The position numbers and the translations under genes are program-made. From Hymenobacter aquaticus (GTDB taxonomy: Bacteria > Bacteroidota > Bacteroidia > Cytophagales > Hymenobacteraceae): a stretch of DNA of 64,000 nt. Within the stretch, counting starts at the first letter, position 1, and every line of letters starts with the position of its first letter. Where the stretch lies: NCBI RefSeq assembly GCF_004765605.1, contig NZ_SRLC01000002.1, positions 1,426,001-1,490,000 of the forward strand, read 5' to 3'. Positions 17,078 through 25,427 of the stretch are shown piece after piece. The notes beneath the pieces were generated by a model. It saw only the letters and a list, made by a program, of their open reading frames with translations. It searched no databases and was not told where the DNA came from.

Positions 17078-18619
17078 TCAGATGGGTTTTGGCGCCGATT
17101 GCCCGGCCGCGGAGCGCCGCTCCCCGGTGAGGGCGCGCTCCTTGGGCCAGGTAAAGATAAAGCTAGCTCCCTGGCCTTCTGTCGATTCAACGCGGATGGT
17201 GCCGCCCTGGCGCTCCACGATTTTTTTGACGATGGCCAGCCCCACGCCGGTGCTTTCCAGCGTGTCGCGCTCCACCAGGGTCTGAAAGATGATAAAGATC
17301 CGCTCGTGGTACTCCGGGTCGATGCCGGGGCCATTGTCCGTGACCGAGAAGGTGTACTGCTGCCGGTCTTCGCGGCACCCGATGCGCACGAGGCCCCGCT
17401 CGGGCTGGTCGTGGTATTTGAGGGCGTTGCTGATCAGGTTGGTGAATACCTGCTGCAGCTGCACCCGGTTGGTTTGCATGGTGGGCAGGTAGGTAGGCAG
17501 CTCGACGCGGAAGCCGGGCGGCGGAGCCAGCGAGTCCACTATTTCAGTGAGCAGCTCGCGCACGTTGATGCGCTCATCGGCCTGTTTGGTGCGCCCGATG
17601 CGGGCCAGGTCCAGAATGCCGCTGATCAGGTTTTCCATGCGGTGTACCCGGGTCCGCATCAGCATCAGAAACTCCCGGATGTGCTCGGGCACGTTCTGGC
17701 CCATGTCTTCCTCAATCCAGCGCGAGGCGCTTTCGATGCCCCGCAGCGGCGCCTTCAAATCGTGCGAGACGACGTAGGCAAACTGGTCGAGCTCCTGGTT
17801 GCGGCGCTCCAGCTGGGTAATGGTCGAGTCGATGGTGCGGGCCATGACGTTGAGCGAGTCGGCCAGCTCGGTCAGCTCGTCCTGGGAAGTGTCCTGGATG
17901 CGGGTGGTGTAGTCGCCGGTGGCAATCTGGGTGGAGAGGCCCACCATCATTTCGATGCGGCGGGCAATCAGCCGGGTGATGTAGGACGCCCACAGCAGGC
18001 CGATGCCGATGGCCAGCAGCGTGACGATAATCGAAATCAGGCGGGTCTGCCGGATGCTGTCTTCCAGCTTCTGCCGCACCTTGTCGCGCTCGGCCAGCTC
18101 GGTGCGCTCGAAGCCGGCAAACAGCACCCGGATCTGGTCCATGATCTGCTTGCCGGTCAGGCTTTCGGCCAGGGAGCGGTGTTCCATGCCTTCCATCCCA
18201 ATCTGGTCAGGGTCGCGGCGGCGGGCTTCGCGCTTTTCGCTGATGAGCAGGTGGGAATAGGCCGACCACTGCTGGTAAAGGCGCTGGGTGCGCACGATGC
18301 GGGCGTACTGCGGGTTGTCGGGCGCAATCTGCTGGCGCAGCTGGGTGAAGCGGCTCAGCAACTCCTGCTCGCCCTGGTAGTAGGGTTGCAGCACGGCTTC
18401 GCTGCCGATGAGCATAAAGCCCCGGAAGCCCGATTCCATGTCGATGATGTTGCGGAACAGGGCCGCCGCCTCGGCCGTAGTCAGCTGCGAGGCCTGCACC
18501 CGCTCAGAGTTGCGCAGCACCTGGCGGGAAAGCTGATAGTTGACGAACACCACCAAGGCAAACAGGGCCGAGATGACCAGGAAGCCCGCGAATAGTTTGG
18601 TAGAAAGCTTCAGCTTCAT
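17078..18619 (-). CDS. Membrane sensor histidine kinase (CHASE3-HAMP-HisKA-HATPase)
   Basis: A 513-residue kinase. TM1 is in the first 30 residues (KLFAGFLVISALFALVVFV). A periplasmic CHASE3-like helical domain follows, with MESGFRGFMLIGSEAVLQPY. TM2 is SIIVTLLAIGIGLLWASYI, then HAMP (DELTELADSLNVMART), the H-box FAYVVSHDLKAPLRGIESA with His near residue 286, and the ATPase N-box QVFTNLISNALKYH, DNGPGI and GVGLAIVKKIVERQGG. ATG at 18619 is preferred over 18634 because MKLKLSTKLF begins the membrane anchor. It sits between a CZB gene and a response regulator gene. Confidence 0.93.
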   Translation of the reverse strand: MKLKLSTKLFAGFLVISALFALVVFVNYQLSRQVLRNSERVQASQLTTAEAAALFRNIIDMESGFRGFMLIGSEAVLQPYYQGEQELLSRFTQLRQQIAPDNPQYARIVRTQRLYQQWSAYSHLLISEKREARRRDPDQIGMEGMEHRSLAESLTGKQIMDQIRVLFAGFERTELAERDKVRQKLEDSIRQTRLISIIVTLLAIGIGLLWASYITRLIARRIEMMVGLSTQIATGDYTTRIQDTSQDELTELADSLNVMARTIDSTITQLERRNQELDQFAYVVSHDLKAPLRGIESASRWIEEDMGQNVPEHIREFLMLMRTRVHRMENLISGILDLARIGRTKQADERINVRELLTEIVDSLAPPPGFRVELPTYLPTMQTNRVQLQQVFTNLISNALKYHDQPERGLVRIGCREDRQQYTFSVTDNGPGIDPEYHERIFIIFQTLVERDTLESTGVGLAIVKKIVERQGGTIRVESTEGQGASFIFTWPKERALTGERRSAAGQSAPKPI

Positions 18620-18655
18620 GCAGCGCGGCGACAAATAACGGGGAACGAGGTAGGG

Positions 18656-19021
18656 TTAGCCGGGCGTACGCAGCTTGTTCTGGATGGTTTGCAACAGCTG
18701 CGTGATTTGGTCGGTGAGCGGCAACAGGTCCGTCAGCCCCTGGAGGGCCTGCTCCCGGAAGCCCTGTGTATACATATCCATCAGCTCGTTGGCCTGCGCG
18801 TGCACCTGGCGGTGGGCCCGGTCGAGGGCGGCCCACTCCGGCACGTAGCCCCAGTGGCTCTGGCGGCGCTGCGTAATCCAGACGCCCAGGCTGCACTGGT
18901 CCGGGTCGCGGGCGGGGCCTTCAGCCAGGGCGCTGCCGTAGAGAAAGGAACGCAGCTTGGATTTGAACAGCAGATGCTTGAGCATCGCGGTTTCGAAATC
19001 CTGTTTAATATCTAAATCCAT
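18656..19021 (-). CDS. Free-standing CZB (chemoreceptor zinc-binding) domain protein
   Basis: A 121-residue protein consisting of one four-helix domain. It carries the CZB pattern: His in MLKHLLFKSKLRSFLYG, Cys in DQCSLGVWI (Cys-x2-Gly-x-Trp), and two His in LDRAHRQVHAQANEL. CZB domains bind Zn2+ and in some chemoreceptors and diguanylate cyclases sense zinc or hypochlorous acid at the Cys. Being first in an operon with a kinase and a regulator suggests it feeds a zinc/redox signal to them. MDLDIKQDF was chosen as start; the upstream extension is an artefact. A -7-like TATTTTTG lies at 19059-19066. Confidence 0.88.
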   Translation of the reverse strand: MDLDIKQDFETAMLKHLLFKSKLRSFLYGSALAEGPARDPDQCSLGVWITQRRQSHWGYVPEWAALDRAHRQVHAQANELMDMYTQGFREQALQGLTDLLPLTDQITQLLQTIQNKLRTPG

Positions 19022-19226
19022 GAGGAACGGCCCGGCTAAAAGGGAGACTAACGCGGGGCAAAAATACAGAGCGGAAAAAAAAGCGGCCAGGCTACCCACA
19101 TAATTACCGCGGCAGCGGCGCGGGCTCTGCCCTCGTGTACGGCCCGGCCGCCGGAAATGGCTAATTTCGCCCGGCCCTTTCCGCAGGGCTTGCGCAAAAC
19201 CACCTTCTACCTTCCCAACCCGCCCC

Positions 19227-20333
19227 ATGGCCGAAGAACTCAAAACCGTTGTCCTGAATGATGTGCACCAGCAGCTGGGTGCCAAAATGGTCCCCTTTGC
19301 CGGCTACAACATGCCCGTGCGCTACTCCTCCGACCTCGACGAGCACCGCACCGTGCGCCGCGCCGTGGGCATGTTCGACGTGTCGCACATGGGCGAGTTC
19401 CGGGTGCGCGGCCCCCACGCCCTCGACCTGATTCAGCGCGTGACCAGCAACGACGCCAGCAAGCTCACCGATGGCAAAGCCCAGTACTCGTGCCTGCCCA
19501 ACCAAACCGGCGGCATCGTGGACGATTTGCTGGTGTACAAGCTGGCCGACGAAGACTACATGCTGGTGGTTAACGCCTCCAACATCGACAAAGACTGGAA
19601 CTGGATTAGCCAGTTTAACACCCAGGGCGCCGAAATGGAGAACATTTCGGACCAGACCAGTCTGTTTGCCGTGCAGGGCCCCAAGGCGGCCGAAGCCCTG
19701 CAAAGCCTGACCGATACGGACCTGGCCAGCATTCCGTACTACTCCTTCGTGCAGGGTACGTTTGCCGGGGCTCCCAACGTCATCATCTCGGCCACGGGCT
19801 ACACCGGCGCGGGCGGCTTCGAGCTCTACATTCCGAATGAGTACGCCCAGCAGGTGTGGGACAAGATCATGGAAGCCGGTCAGCCCTTCGGCCTGAAGCC
19901 CATCGGGCTGGGCGCGCGCGACACGCTGCGCCTGGAAATGGGCTTCTCGCTCTACGGCAACGACATCGACGACACGACTTCGCCGCTGGAAGCCGGCCTG
20001 GGCTGGATTACCAAATTCACCAAGGAGTTCACCAACTCGGCCAGCCTGAAGGCCCAGAAGGAGCAGGGCGTGAGCCGCAAGCTGGTCGCTTTCCTGATGG
20101 ACGGCCCCGGCATTCCGCGCAGCCACTACGAGCTGGTGACGGAGGCCGGCGAGAAAATCGGGGAGGTGACCTCCGGTACCCAGTCGCCCACGCTGAGCAA
20201 GGGCATTGGCCTGGGCTACGTGAAAACCGAGTTCAGCGCGCCCGGCAGCCAGATTTTCGTGCAGGTGCGGGGCAAGAACTTCCCGGCCACGGTGGTGAAG
20301 CTGCCGTTCGTGAAAGGCACGGAAGAAGTCTAA
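19227..20333 (+). CDS. gcvT: Aminomethyltransferase, glycine cleavage T-protein
   Basis: A 368-residue T-protein that passes the methylene of the aminomethyl-lipoyl H-protein to tetrahydrofolate and releases ammonia. Visible segments are MVPFAGYNMPVRY, GMFDVSHMGEFRV, the folate-site region QGPKAAEALQ, SATGYTGAGGFELYI (pterin-binding), LGARDTLRLEMGFSLYGND and the C-terminal barrel IGEVTSGTQSPTLSKGIGLGYV. Usual length. gcvH and gcvP are not in the window. A palindromic repeat follows the gene. Confidence 0.97.
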   Translation: MAEELKTVVLNDVHQQLGAKMVPFAGYNMPVRYSSDLDEHRTVRRAVGMFDVSHMGEFRVRGPHALDLIQRVTSNDASKLTDGKAQYSCLPNQTGGIVDDLLVYKLADEDYMLVVNASNIDKDWNWISQFNTQGAEMENISDQTSLFAVQGPKAAEALQSLTDTDLASIPYYSFVQGTFAGAPNVIISATGYTGAGGFELYIPNEYAQQVWDKIMEAGQPFGLKPIGLGARDTLRLEMGFSLYGNDIDDTTSPLEAGLGWITKFTKEFTNSASLKAQKEQGVSRKLVAFLMDGPGIPRSHYELVTEAGEKIGEVTSGTQSPTLSKGIGLGYVKTEFSAPGSQIFVQVRGKNFPATVVKLPFVKGTEEV

Positions 20334-20373
20334 GCGGCTTCACTCGGAACCAGACGTAGCACGATACCCTCCA

Positions 20374-20474
20374 AACGTCATTCCGAGCGCAGCCGAGGAA
20401 TCTCGCGGGGCCTCGTTTGATTACTGATCAGACGTCAGCACGCGAGATTTCTCGGCTGCGCTCGGAATGACGTT
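20374..20474. repeat. Palindromic repeat element, family B copy 1
   Basis: 34-bp inverted arms (20374-20407 and 20441-20474, one mismatch) around a 33-nt loop, between gcvT and the ComB-like gene. The right arm reads AGCACGCGAGATTTCTCG, then CTCGGAATGACGTT. A second copy at 29719-29811 keeps AGCACGCGAGAT.TCTCG and ATGACGTTCT. Confidence 0.85.
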
Positions 20475-20510
20475 CTTATTTCATTTCTCTTTACTTACCC
20501 ATTTTTCCGC

Positions 20511-21227
20511 ATGCCCTCTCTCGATATTTGCTTTAGCCCCGAACTGTTGCCGTTGTATGATTTGCGGGGGAAAGTGGCCGTGGTGGTCGATATTCTGCGG
20601 GCCACTTCCTCTATCGTGACGGCGCTGGCGGCGGGCGTGACGCACGTGGTGCCGTTCAGCGAGCTGGACGAGTGCCGGGCCCTGGCCGCGCAGGGCTACC
20701 TCACGGCGGCCGAGCGCGACGGGCGGCAGGCCGAGGGCTTCGACCTGGGTAACTCGCCTTTCGGCTACCTCGATGGGGTGCTGCCGGTGCGGGGTCGGGG
20801 CGTGGCCATCACGACTACCAACGGCACCCGGGCCCTGCACCTGTCGCTGGGGGCCGAGGCCGTGGTCATCGGGGCCTTCCTGAATCTGGAGGCGGTGGCG
20901 CAGTTCGCGCGGGCGCAGGGCAAGGACGTGGTGGTGGTGTGCGCCGGCTGGAAAGGCATGTTCAATCTGGAAGATACCGTGTTTGGCGGGGCCCTGGCCG
21001 AGCGGCTGGCCGCCGATTTCGACACCACGGGCAGCGACGCCACGCTGGCCGCCCGCCACTTGTGGGAACAGGCCAAGCCCGATCTGGAAGGGTACCTGTT
21101 GCAGTCGGCCCACGTGCGGCGGCTGAACTCGCTGGAGGCGAATAAGGACTTTGCCTATTGCGTGCAGCTCGATACGCACGATATCGTGCCGATCTGGCGG
21201 GACGGGAAGTTGGTCGTGAATACTTAG
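20511..21227 (+). CDS. comB: 2-phosphosulfolactate phosphatase family protein (ComB-like)
   Basis: A 238-residue member of the ComB family, which dephosphorylates 2-phosphosulfolactate in methanogen coenzyme M synthesis. Visible motifs are VVVDILRATSSIV, AERDGRQAEGFDLGNSPF, ITTTNGTRALHL, VCAGWKGMFNLEDTVFGGAL and the C-terminal RRLNSLEANKDFAYCVQLD. Bacteroidota do not make coenzyme M, so the real substrate is probably another sulfolactate-like phosphate. No other sulfolactate gene is adjacent. Confidence 0.88.
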   Translation: MPSLDICFSPELLPLYDLRGKVAVVVDILRATSSIVTALAAGVTHVVPFSELDECRALAAQGYLTAAERDGRQAEGFDLGNSPFGYLDGVLPVRGRGVAITTTNGTRALHLSLGAEAVVIGAFLNLEAVAQFARAQGKDVVVVCAGWKGMFNLEDTVFGGALAERLAADFDTTGSDATLAARHLWEQAKPDLEGYLLQSAHVRRLNSLEANKDFAYCVQLDTHDIVPIWRDGKLVVNT

Positions 21228-21259
21228 GCCGTGGGTCTGAAACCGTGGCTAAGTGGGGC

Positions 21260-21468
21260 TTTGCACACGTAAAGTAGCACTTCGTACACCTGAAATGTGG
21301 CTTCGCACGGTCAAAGTAGCGCTTCGCGCACCTGAAGTCCGGTTTCGCACACCTGAAATACGGTTTCGCACACCTGAAGTGCGGCTTCGCACGGTCTTGG
21401 TACGGCTTCACACGGCTGAAGTAGCGCTTCGTACACCTGAAGTGCGGCTTCGCACGGCCCTGAAAGCG
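21260..21468. repeat. Tandem repeat, about ten units of 21 bp
   Basis: Units are variants of TTCGCACACCTGAAGTGCGG plus one base, in phase every 21 nt from 21260. Some units replace ACACCTGAA with ACGGTC-type variants. The period is a multiple of three and several frames stay open, but there is no start context or domain, so it is treated as non-coding. It lies between two convergent genes. Confidence 0.85.
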
Positions 21469-21508
21469 TATCGAACGAGCTGTTGGGGGACGGCACGACC
21501 TGGGCGGG

Positions 21509-21835
21509 TTAGCGCAGCTTCTCGTTTTGCTGGTGGCGGGTGGCGTCGCGCTGGGTTTTCTTGGCCAAGTTGCGTTGCAGGGCTTCGGTCAGGTTGACGC
21601 CGGTTTGGTTGGCCAGGCAGATAACTACGAACAGCACGTCGGCCAACTCGTCGGCCAGCACCTTGTCCTTGTCCGACTCCTTGAACGACTGCTCGCCGTA
21701 CTGCCGGGCAATGATGCGGGCTACTTCCCCGACTTCCTCGGTGAGCATGGCCATGTTGGTCAACTCGTTGAAATACCGCACGCCGGTAGTCTGAATCCAG
21801 GTGTCCACGGTCTGTTGGGCTTCTTCAATGGTCAT
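21509..21835 (-). CDS. MazG-like nucleotide pyrophosphohydrolase
   Basis: A 108-residue all-alpha NTP pyrophosphohydrolase. The metal-binding signature EEXXE...DEXXD is visible as LTEEVGEVARII and LADELADVLFVVICLANQ. The start at MTIEEAQQTVD was chosen; the longer in-frame version reads through the inverted repeat upstream. Small MazG-like proteins hydrolyse non-canonical or excess dNTPs. It is downstream of dtd with a 371-nt repeat element between them. Confidence 0.9.
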   Translation of the reverse strand: MTIEEAQQTVDTWIQTTGVRYFNELTNMAMLTEEVGEVARIIARQYGEQSFKESDKDKVLADELADVLFVVICLANQTGVNLTEALQRNLAKKTQRDATRHQQNEKLR

Positions 21836-21842
21836 GGGCGGC

Positions 21843-22211
21843 GGTGAATGAGTGAATGAGTGAATGAGTGAGGTTGTCGTTCGAATGATATTGGCGGGGC
21901 GAGCCACGCGAGGCCATCCGTCCCGTGCGAAGGTAGTCACGGCCTGTTACTACGGAGCCTTATTGTCTGCCTCGATAGGGAGTGTAGAGACGCGTATTCG
22001 CGTCTCCTCGTTGAACAATCTGCCTTGCCGGAGCAGGCATCCGCAACGATTGAGACGCGAATACGCGTCTCTACATCGTTCTATAAGGAAAGGCTTTGTG
22101 GGGAAGGAAGTTTGTCACTAGTAGCAGACGGATTGCGTCGGCCTGCGTGGCTTGCCATAACAGTACCATTCGAACGACAACTTCACTCATTCACTCATTC
22201 ACTCATTCACC
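21843..22211. repeat. Long nested inverted-repeat element between dtd and the mazG-like gene
   Basis: Outer arms of 45 bp (21843-21887 and 22167-22211, one mismatch), each containing three 8-bp GAGTGAAT-type repeats and GTTGTCGTTCGAATG. Inside, an imperfect pair GGCGAGCCACGCGAGGCC / GGCCTGCGTGGCTTGCC, and at the centre a palindrome of perfect 24-bp arms (21983-22006 and 22052-22075) with sequence GAGACGCGTATTCGCGTCTC. The right outer arm includes the dtd stop codon. No protein-coding frame is convincing inside it. Confidence 0.85.
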
Positions 22212-22656
22212 TTTCAGGCGAGTCCAGCACGATGGTGACGGGGCCGTCGTTGAGCAGGCTGACTTGCATGTCGGCGCCGAATTCGCCGGTGGGCACGGGC
22301 TGGCCCAGCAGGGTTTCGAGCAGCTGCACAAACTGCTGGTAGAGCGGAATGGCCACGGGCGGCGGGGCGGCCCCGATGTAGCTGGGGCGGTTGCCCTTGC
22401 GGGCGTCGGCCAGCAGGGTAAACTGGCTTACCACCAGCACCTGGCCCTGAATGTCCTGCACGCTGCGGTTCATCTTGCCTTCTTCGTCGCCGAAAATGCG
22501 CAGCTGCACCAGCTTGCGGGCCATCCAGTCGAGGGATTTGGCGTCGTCATCGGGGGAGAAGCCGGCCAGCACCAGCAGGCCGGGGCCGATCTGGCCGGTG
22601 ACGCGCCCCTCGACGGTGACGCTGGCTTGGCTGACGCGCTGAAGAACGACTCGCAT
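22207..22656 (-). CDS. dtd: D-aminoacyl-tRNA deacylase
   Basis: A 149-residue DTD that hydrolyses D-aminoacyl-tRNA and Gly-tRNA(Ala). Start MRVVLQRVSQASVTV is the canonical N-terminus. The active-site motifs are VVSQFTLLAD (SQxT) and the cross-subunit Gly-Pro loop, here NDGPVTI. Usual length. The last codon falls inside the right arm of the long inverted repeat, so that element was inserted or expanded exactly at its end. Confidence 0.95.
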   Translation of the reverse strand: MRVVLQRVSQASVTVEGRVTGQIGPGLLVLAGFSPDDDAKSLDWMARKLVQLRIFGDEEGKMNRSVQDIQGQVLVVSQFTLLADARKGNRPSYIGAAPPPVAIPLYQQFVQLLETLLGQPVPTGEFGADMQVSLLNDGPVTIVLDSPER

Positions 22657-22754
22657 AGAGGTAGAAAGGGCCGAAACAGAAAGAGGGATGGGGGCGCGCT
22701 GGTTTTGCCGTACTTCGCAGTGCCAACCGGCCCTTCGCGCACCCACCGCACCCC

Positions 22755-24248
22755 ATGGACGCCACGAAGAACGACAATCCGACGACAAAAAACGCACTTT
22801 CCCTGCTGCTGGCGCTGGTCGCCGTGGCCGGGGTGCGCCTCTACGGTCTGCCTGAGGCCGCCCTGCCCGACTACGACTCGGTGCGCAACTGGCAGATTGT
22901 GCGGGAAATAGCCCACGGCAACTTTCGGAACCTGTTTCACCACGGCAGCCCCGGCTTTTCGGTGCTCTACGTGCCGGTGGCCTGGCTGACCAGCAACTTT
23001 CACGTGTTTCAGTTCCTGAATGCGCTGCTGGCCGTGGCCGCCGTGGGCAGTCTGGCGTGGCTGGTTACTAAAGTCGCCCGGCTAGCCTGGCTGGAAACGG
23101 CCCTGCTCACGCTGTTTGTTGGCTCTTCGGTGTTTCTCACCTTCTCGGGCCGCGACTTTACCATGGGCTCGGCCTCACTCTTGGTGTTTGCCGGGCTGCT
23201 GCGGGCGTACTACCGGCGGCTGGAAGCGCCCACCGACCAGCACCTGCGCCGGGCCGCGCTCTGGCTGGCGGTGGGGCTGAGCATCAACTACAAGTTTATC
23301 CTGACCCTGCCGATTCTGGGCGTGCTGGAGCTGTTGCAGCGCGACGGACTGCTAAGGCAGCGGCGCAATTGGCTGCGGGTGGCTCTCACGTTGGCCGCGC
23401 CGTTTGTGCTGTTTGGGGTGGTGGGCGTATTGGCCGGGCTGCCCTGGTACCGGTGGCCGGCGGTGTACTACAACGTGCTGTTTCCGGGCGCGGCCAACGC
23501 GGCGGGCCGGCAGGGCAGCGTGCAGCTGGATTTGACCTACTACCTGCATTTTCTGTGGGGCTTCGAGTCGCCGCTGGTGCTGCTGGCGCTGGCCGGGGTG
23601 CCCTGGCTGTGGCGGCGGGAGCTGTTTGCCGAGCTGGAGCGCATCAACCTGGTGCGCTACCTGGCCGTGTGGGCCTACGCGTATCTGGCCGGCATGTCGC
23701 TCTTGCTGAAAGCCCCGCGCGGCCTGCTGCTGGCCTACGGCTTGCTCTATGCCCTGACGTTTCTGAGCGTGCGCCGGGTGCTGGTGGGCTGGCGCGCGGC
23801 CATTATCGTGCTGGTGGCCTGTGGCCTGAACCTGCACCGGATTCAGCGGGAAATATACGCCTACTCGCCCAGCCACTACCCGCAGGTGGCCCAGTGGCTG
23901 CGGCAGCGGCAGGCCGGGCCGGTAGCTACTACGGTGGGGCTGGGCCTGGCCCCGTTCTACCCCGATACGGTAGCCGCCGTGACTTCCGCGCCACAGCTTG
24001 ATGCGTTACGGCAAAAAGGCTGGCGCTACGTGCTGCTGGATGGCTACTGGCGCGTCACCAACGTGCCGCAGTTTGGAGCCCTGCGCGCCCAGCCGCCGGT
24101 AGCCGCCTGGCCCGAGCCGCTGCTGACGTCGCCGCTGCTGTTTCTGGAGCACTCCGAGTACACGGGGCTGAACTACGAACAAACCCTGGCCTTGCAGCAC
24201 GAAGCCCGCCAGGACTCGGTGCAGCTACGGCTGTACCGGCTGCCGTAA
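22755..24248 (+). CDS. Multi-spanning membrane protein, GT-C glycosyltransferase-like
   Basis: A 497-residue protein with about ten hydrophobic segments. The first luminal loop has the acidic DYDSVRNWQIVREI after LYGLPEAALP, which resembles the catalytic Asp loop of ArnT/PMT-type (GT39/GT83) glycosyltransferases that use polyprenyl-phosphate sugars. Later landmarks are SGRDFTMGSASLLVFAGLL and LWLAVGLSINYKFILTLPIL. The C-terminal 100 residues form a soluble domain. The acceptor is unknown. Its stop codon lies in the left arm of a palindromic repeat. Confidence 0.75.
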   Translation: MDATKNDNPTTKNALSLLLALVAVAGVRLYGLPEAALPDYDSVRNWQIVREIAHGNFRNLFHHGSPGFSVLYVPVAWLTSNFHVFQFLNALLAVAAVGSLAWLVTKVARLAWLETALLTLFVGSSVFLTFSGRDFTMGSASLLVFAGLLRAYYRRLEAPTDQHLRRAALWLAVGLSINYKFILTLPILGVLELLQRDGLLRQRRNWLRVALTLAAPFVLFGVVGVLAGLPWYRWPAVYYNVLFPGAANAAGRQGSVQLDLTYYLHFLWGFESPLVLLALAGVPWLWRRELFAELERINLVRYLAVWAYAYLAGMSLLLKAPRGLLLAYGLLYALTFLSVRRVLVGWRAAIIVLVACGLNLHRIQREIYAYSPSHYPQVAQWLRQRQAGPVATTVGLGLAPFYPDTVAAVTSAPQLDALRQKGWRYVLLDGYWRVTNVPQFGALRAQPPVAAWPEPLLTSPLLFLEHSEYTGLNYEQTLALQHEARQDSVQLRLYRLP

Positions 24249-24331
24249 CGCGAAGTGCCCCTTCGCGAGGTGTACGCGCCATAACAACGACAATCGTTCA
24301 ACGACTCGCGAAGGGGAACTTCGCGTTACGG
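24243..24331. repeat. Palindromic repeat element, family A copy 2
   Basis: 27-bp arms (24243-24269 and 24305-24331, one mismatch) around a 35-nt loop. Related to the copy at 16380-16466. It includes the stop codon of the upstream gene and lies between convergent genes, so it may double as a terminator. Confidence 0.85.
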
Positions 24332-24335
24332 TGTC

Positions 24336-25406
24336 TTAGCGCAGAATTTTCAGGCTATCCAACGTATGCTGGTACTTGCGGGCGTTGCGCTTGTGGTCGG
24401 CATACGACTCGGCAAAGTCGGAGAAGCCGCTGTGGTCGGGCCGGGCGCAGAAGAAAAAGTACTGGTGCGCCGCGGGCCGCAGCACGGCGTTCAGGCTTTG
24501 GCGGTTGGCCGAGGTAATGGGGCCGGGCGGCAGGCCTTTGTGCTTGTAGGTGTTGTAGGGCGAATCCACGAGCTTATCCTTGTTGAGCACCCGCTTCACC
24601 CCAAAGTTGCCGATGGCCCAGAGCAGGGTAGGGTCGGCCTGCAGGCGCATGCCGGTGCGCAGCCGGTTCAGGTACACCCCGGCAATAATGGGCTTGTCGG
24701 TCGGCTCGGAGGTTTCGCGCTGCACGATGCTGGCCAGCACGTGCACCTGTGTGGGCGTCAGCCGAAGCGAATCGGCCTGCTGGCGCCGCCGGGGCGTCCA
24801 GAACCGCTGGTGCATGGCCGCGGCCGAGTCCAGGAACTGGGTGGCCGAGGTGTTCCACTCAAACCGGTAAGGGCCCGGCAGAAATAGGGTCAGGATGGTG
24901 GTCGTGTCGAGGTGGTAGCGGCGCAGCAGCAGGCCGTTGTCGTTGAGCAGGCGGCGCAGCTGGCCCGAGTCGGCTTCAAGCTGCCGGGCTACCTGGCGCA
25001 CCAGTTGGGGCTTGTACTTAAAGGCGTCGAGGGTAAAAGCCACCGTATCCTGCTGGCCCCGGCTGAGCTTGGCTACCAGCTCCGAGTTGCTCAGGTTTGG
25101 AGTCAGCAAATAGCGGCCGGGCCGCACGTGGGCGGGGTATTCGCGCCAGCGGGCTACTTGCTCAAAGGTTTCCGGGTCGCGCAGCAGCTCGTGCTGCCGC
25201 AGCGAGTCGAGCACGGCCTGAAACGAGGAGCCGGAGCGGATGTACAGGTAAGCCGGCCCGAAAGGCGACGCGGCGACGTTGGGTTTCCAGAGCGCCTGCC
25301 AGGCCAGGTAGAATGCTACGCTGCCCGCCAGGAGAAATACCAGAAGAAGGCCCCGACCTACCCGCCCCCAGAGCGACGTAGACGGGGAAGGATGCTGTTC
25401 ACTCAA
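24336..25406 (-). CDS. mltG: Endolytic murein transglycosylase MltG
   Basis: A 356-residue inner-membrane YceG-family enzyme that cleaves nascent glycan strands. The N-terminal anchor is GLLLVFLLAGSVAFYLAW; a LysM-like segment follows (YLYIRSGSSFQAVLDSL). The catalytic Glu lies in LASIVQRETSEP and downstream landmarks are GVYLNRLRTGMRLQADPTL, SPYNTYKHKGLPPGPI and the C-terminal HSGFSDFAESYADHKRN. The start is a TTG (25406); no ATG precedes the anchor. It follows the methyltransferase gene by 21 nt. Confidence 0.94.
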   Translation of the reverse strand: MSEQHPSPSTSLWGRVGRGLLLVFLLAGSVAFYLAWQALWKPNVAASPFGPAYLYIRSGSSFQAVLDSLRQHELLRDPETFEQVARWREYPAHVRPGRYLLTPNLSNSELVAKLSRGQQDTVAFTLDAFKYKPQLVRQVARQLEADSGQLRRLLNDNGLLLRRYHLDTTTILTLFLPGPYRFEWNTSATQFLDSAAAMHQRFWTPRRRQQADSLRLTPTQVHVLASIVQRETSEPTDKPIIAGVYLNRLRTGMRLQADPTLLWAIGNFGVKRVLNKDKLVDSPYNTYKHKGLPPGPITSANRQSLNAVLRPAAHQYFFFCARPDHSGFSDFAESYADHKRNARKYQHTLDSLKILR

Positions 25407-25427
25407 AACGCGGAAGTACGGCTGATT

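Noticed and set aside
21253..21597. Protein made of 7-residue repeats from the 21-bp tandem repeat
   Set aside because: No start context or domain, and the frame runs antisense into the MazG-like gene. The repeat is treated as non-coding.
21260..22211. Possible CRISPR array
   Set aside because: The 21-bp units are contiguous with no spacers, and the nearby element is an inverted repeat. No cas gene is present.
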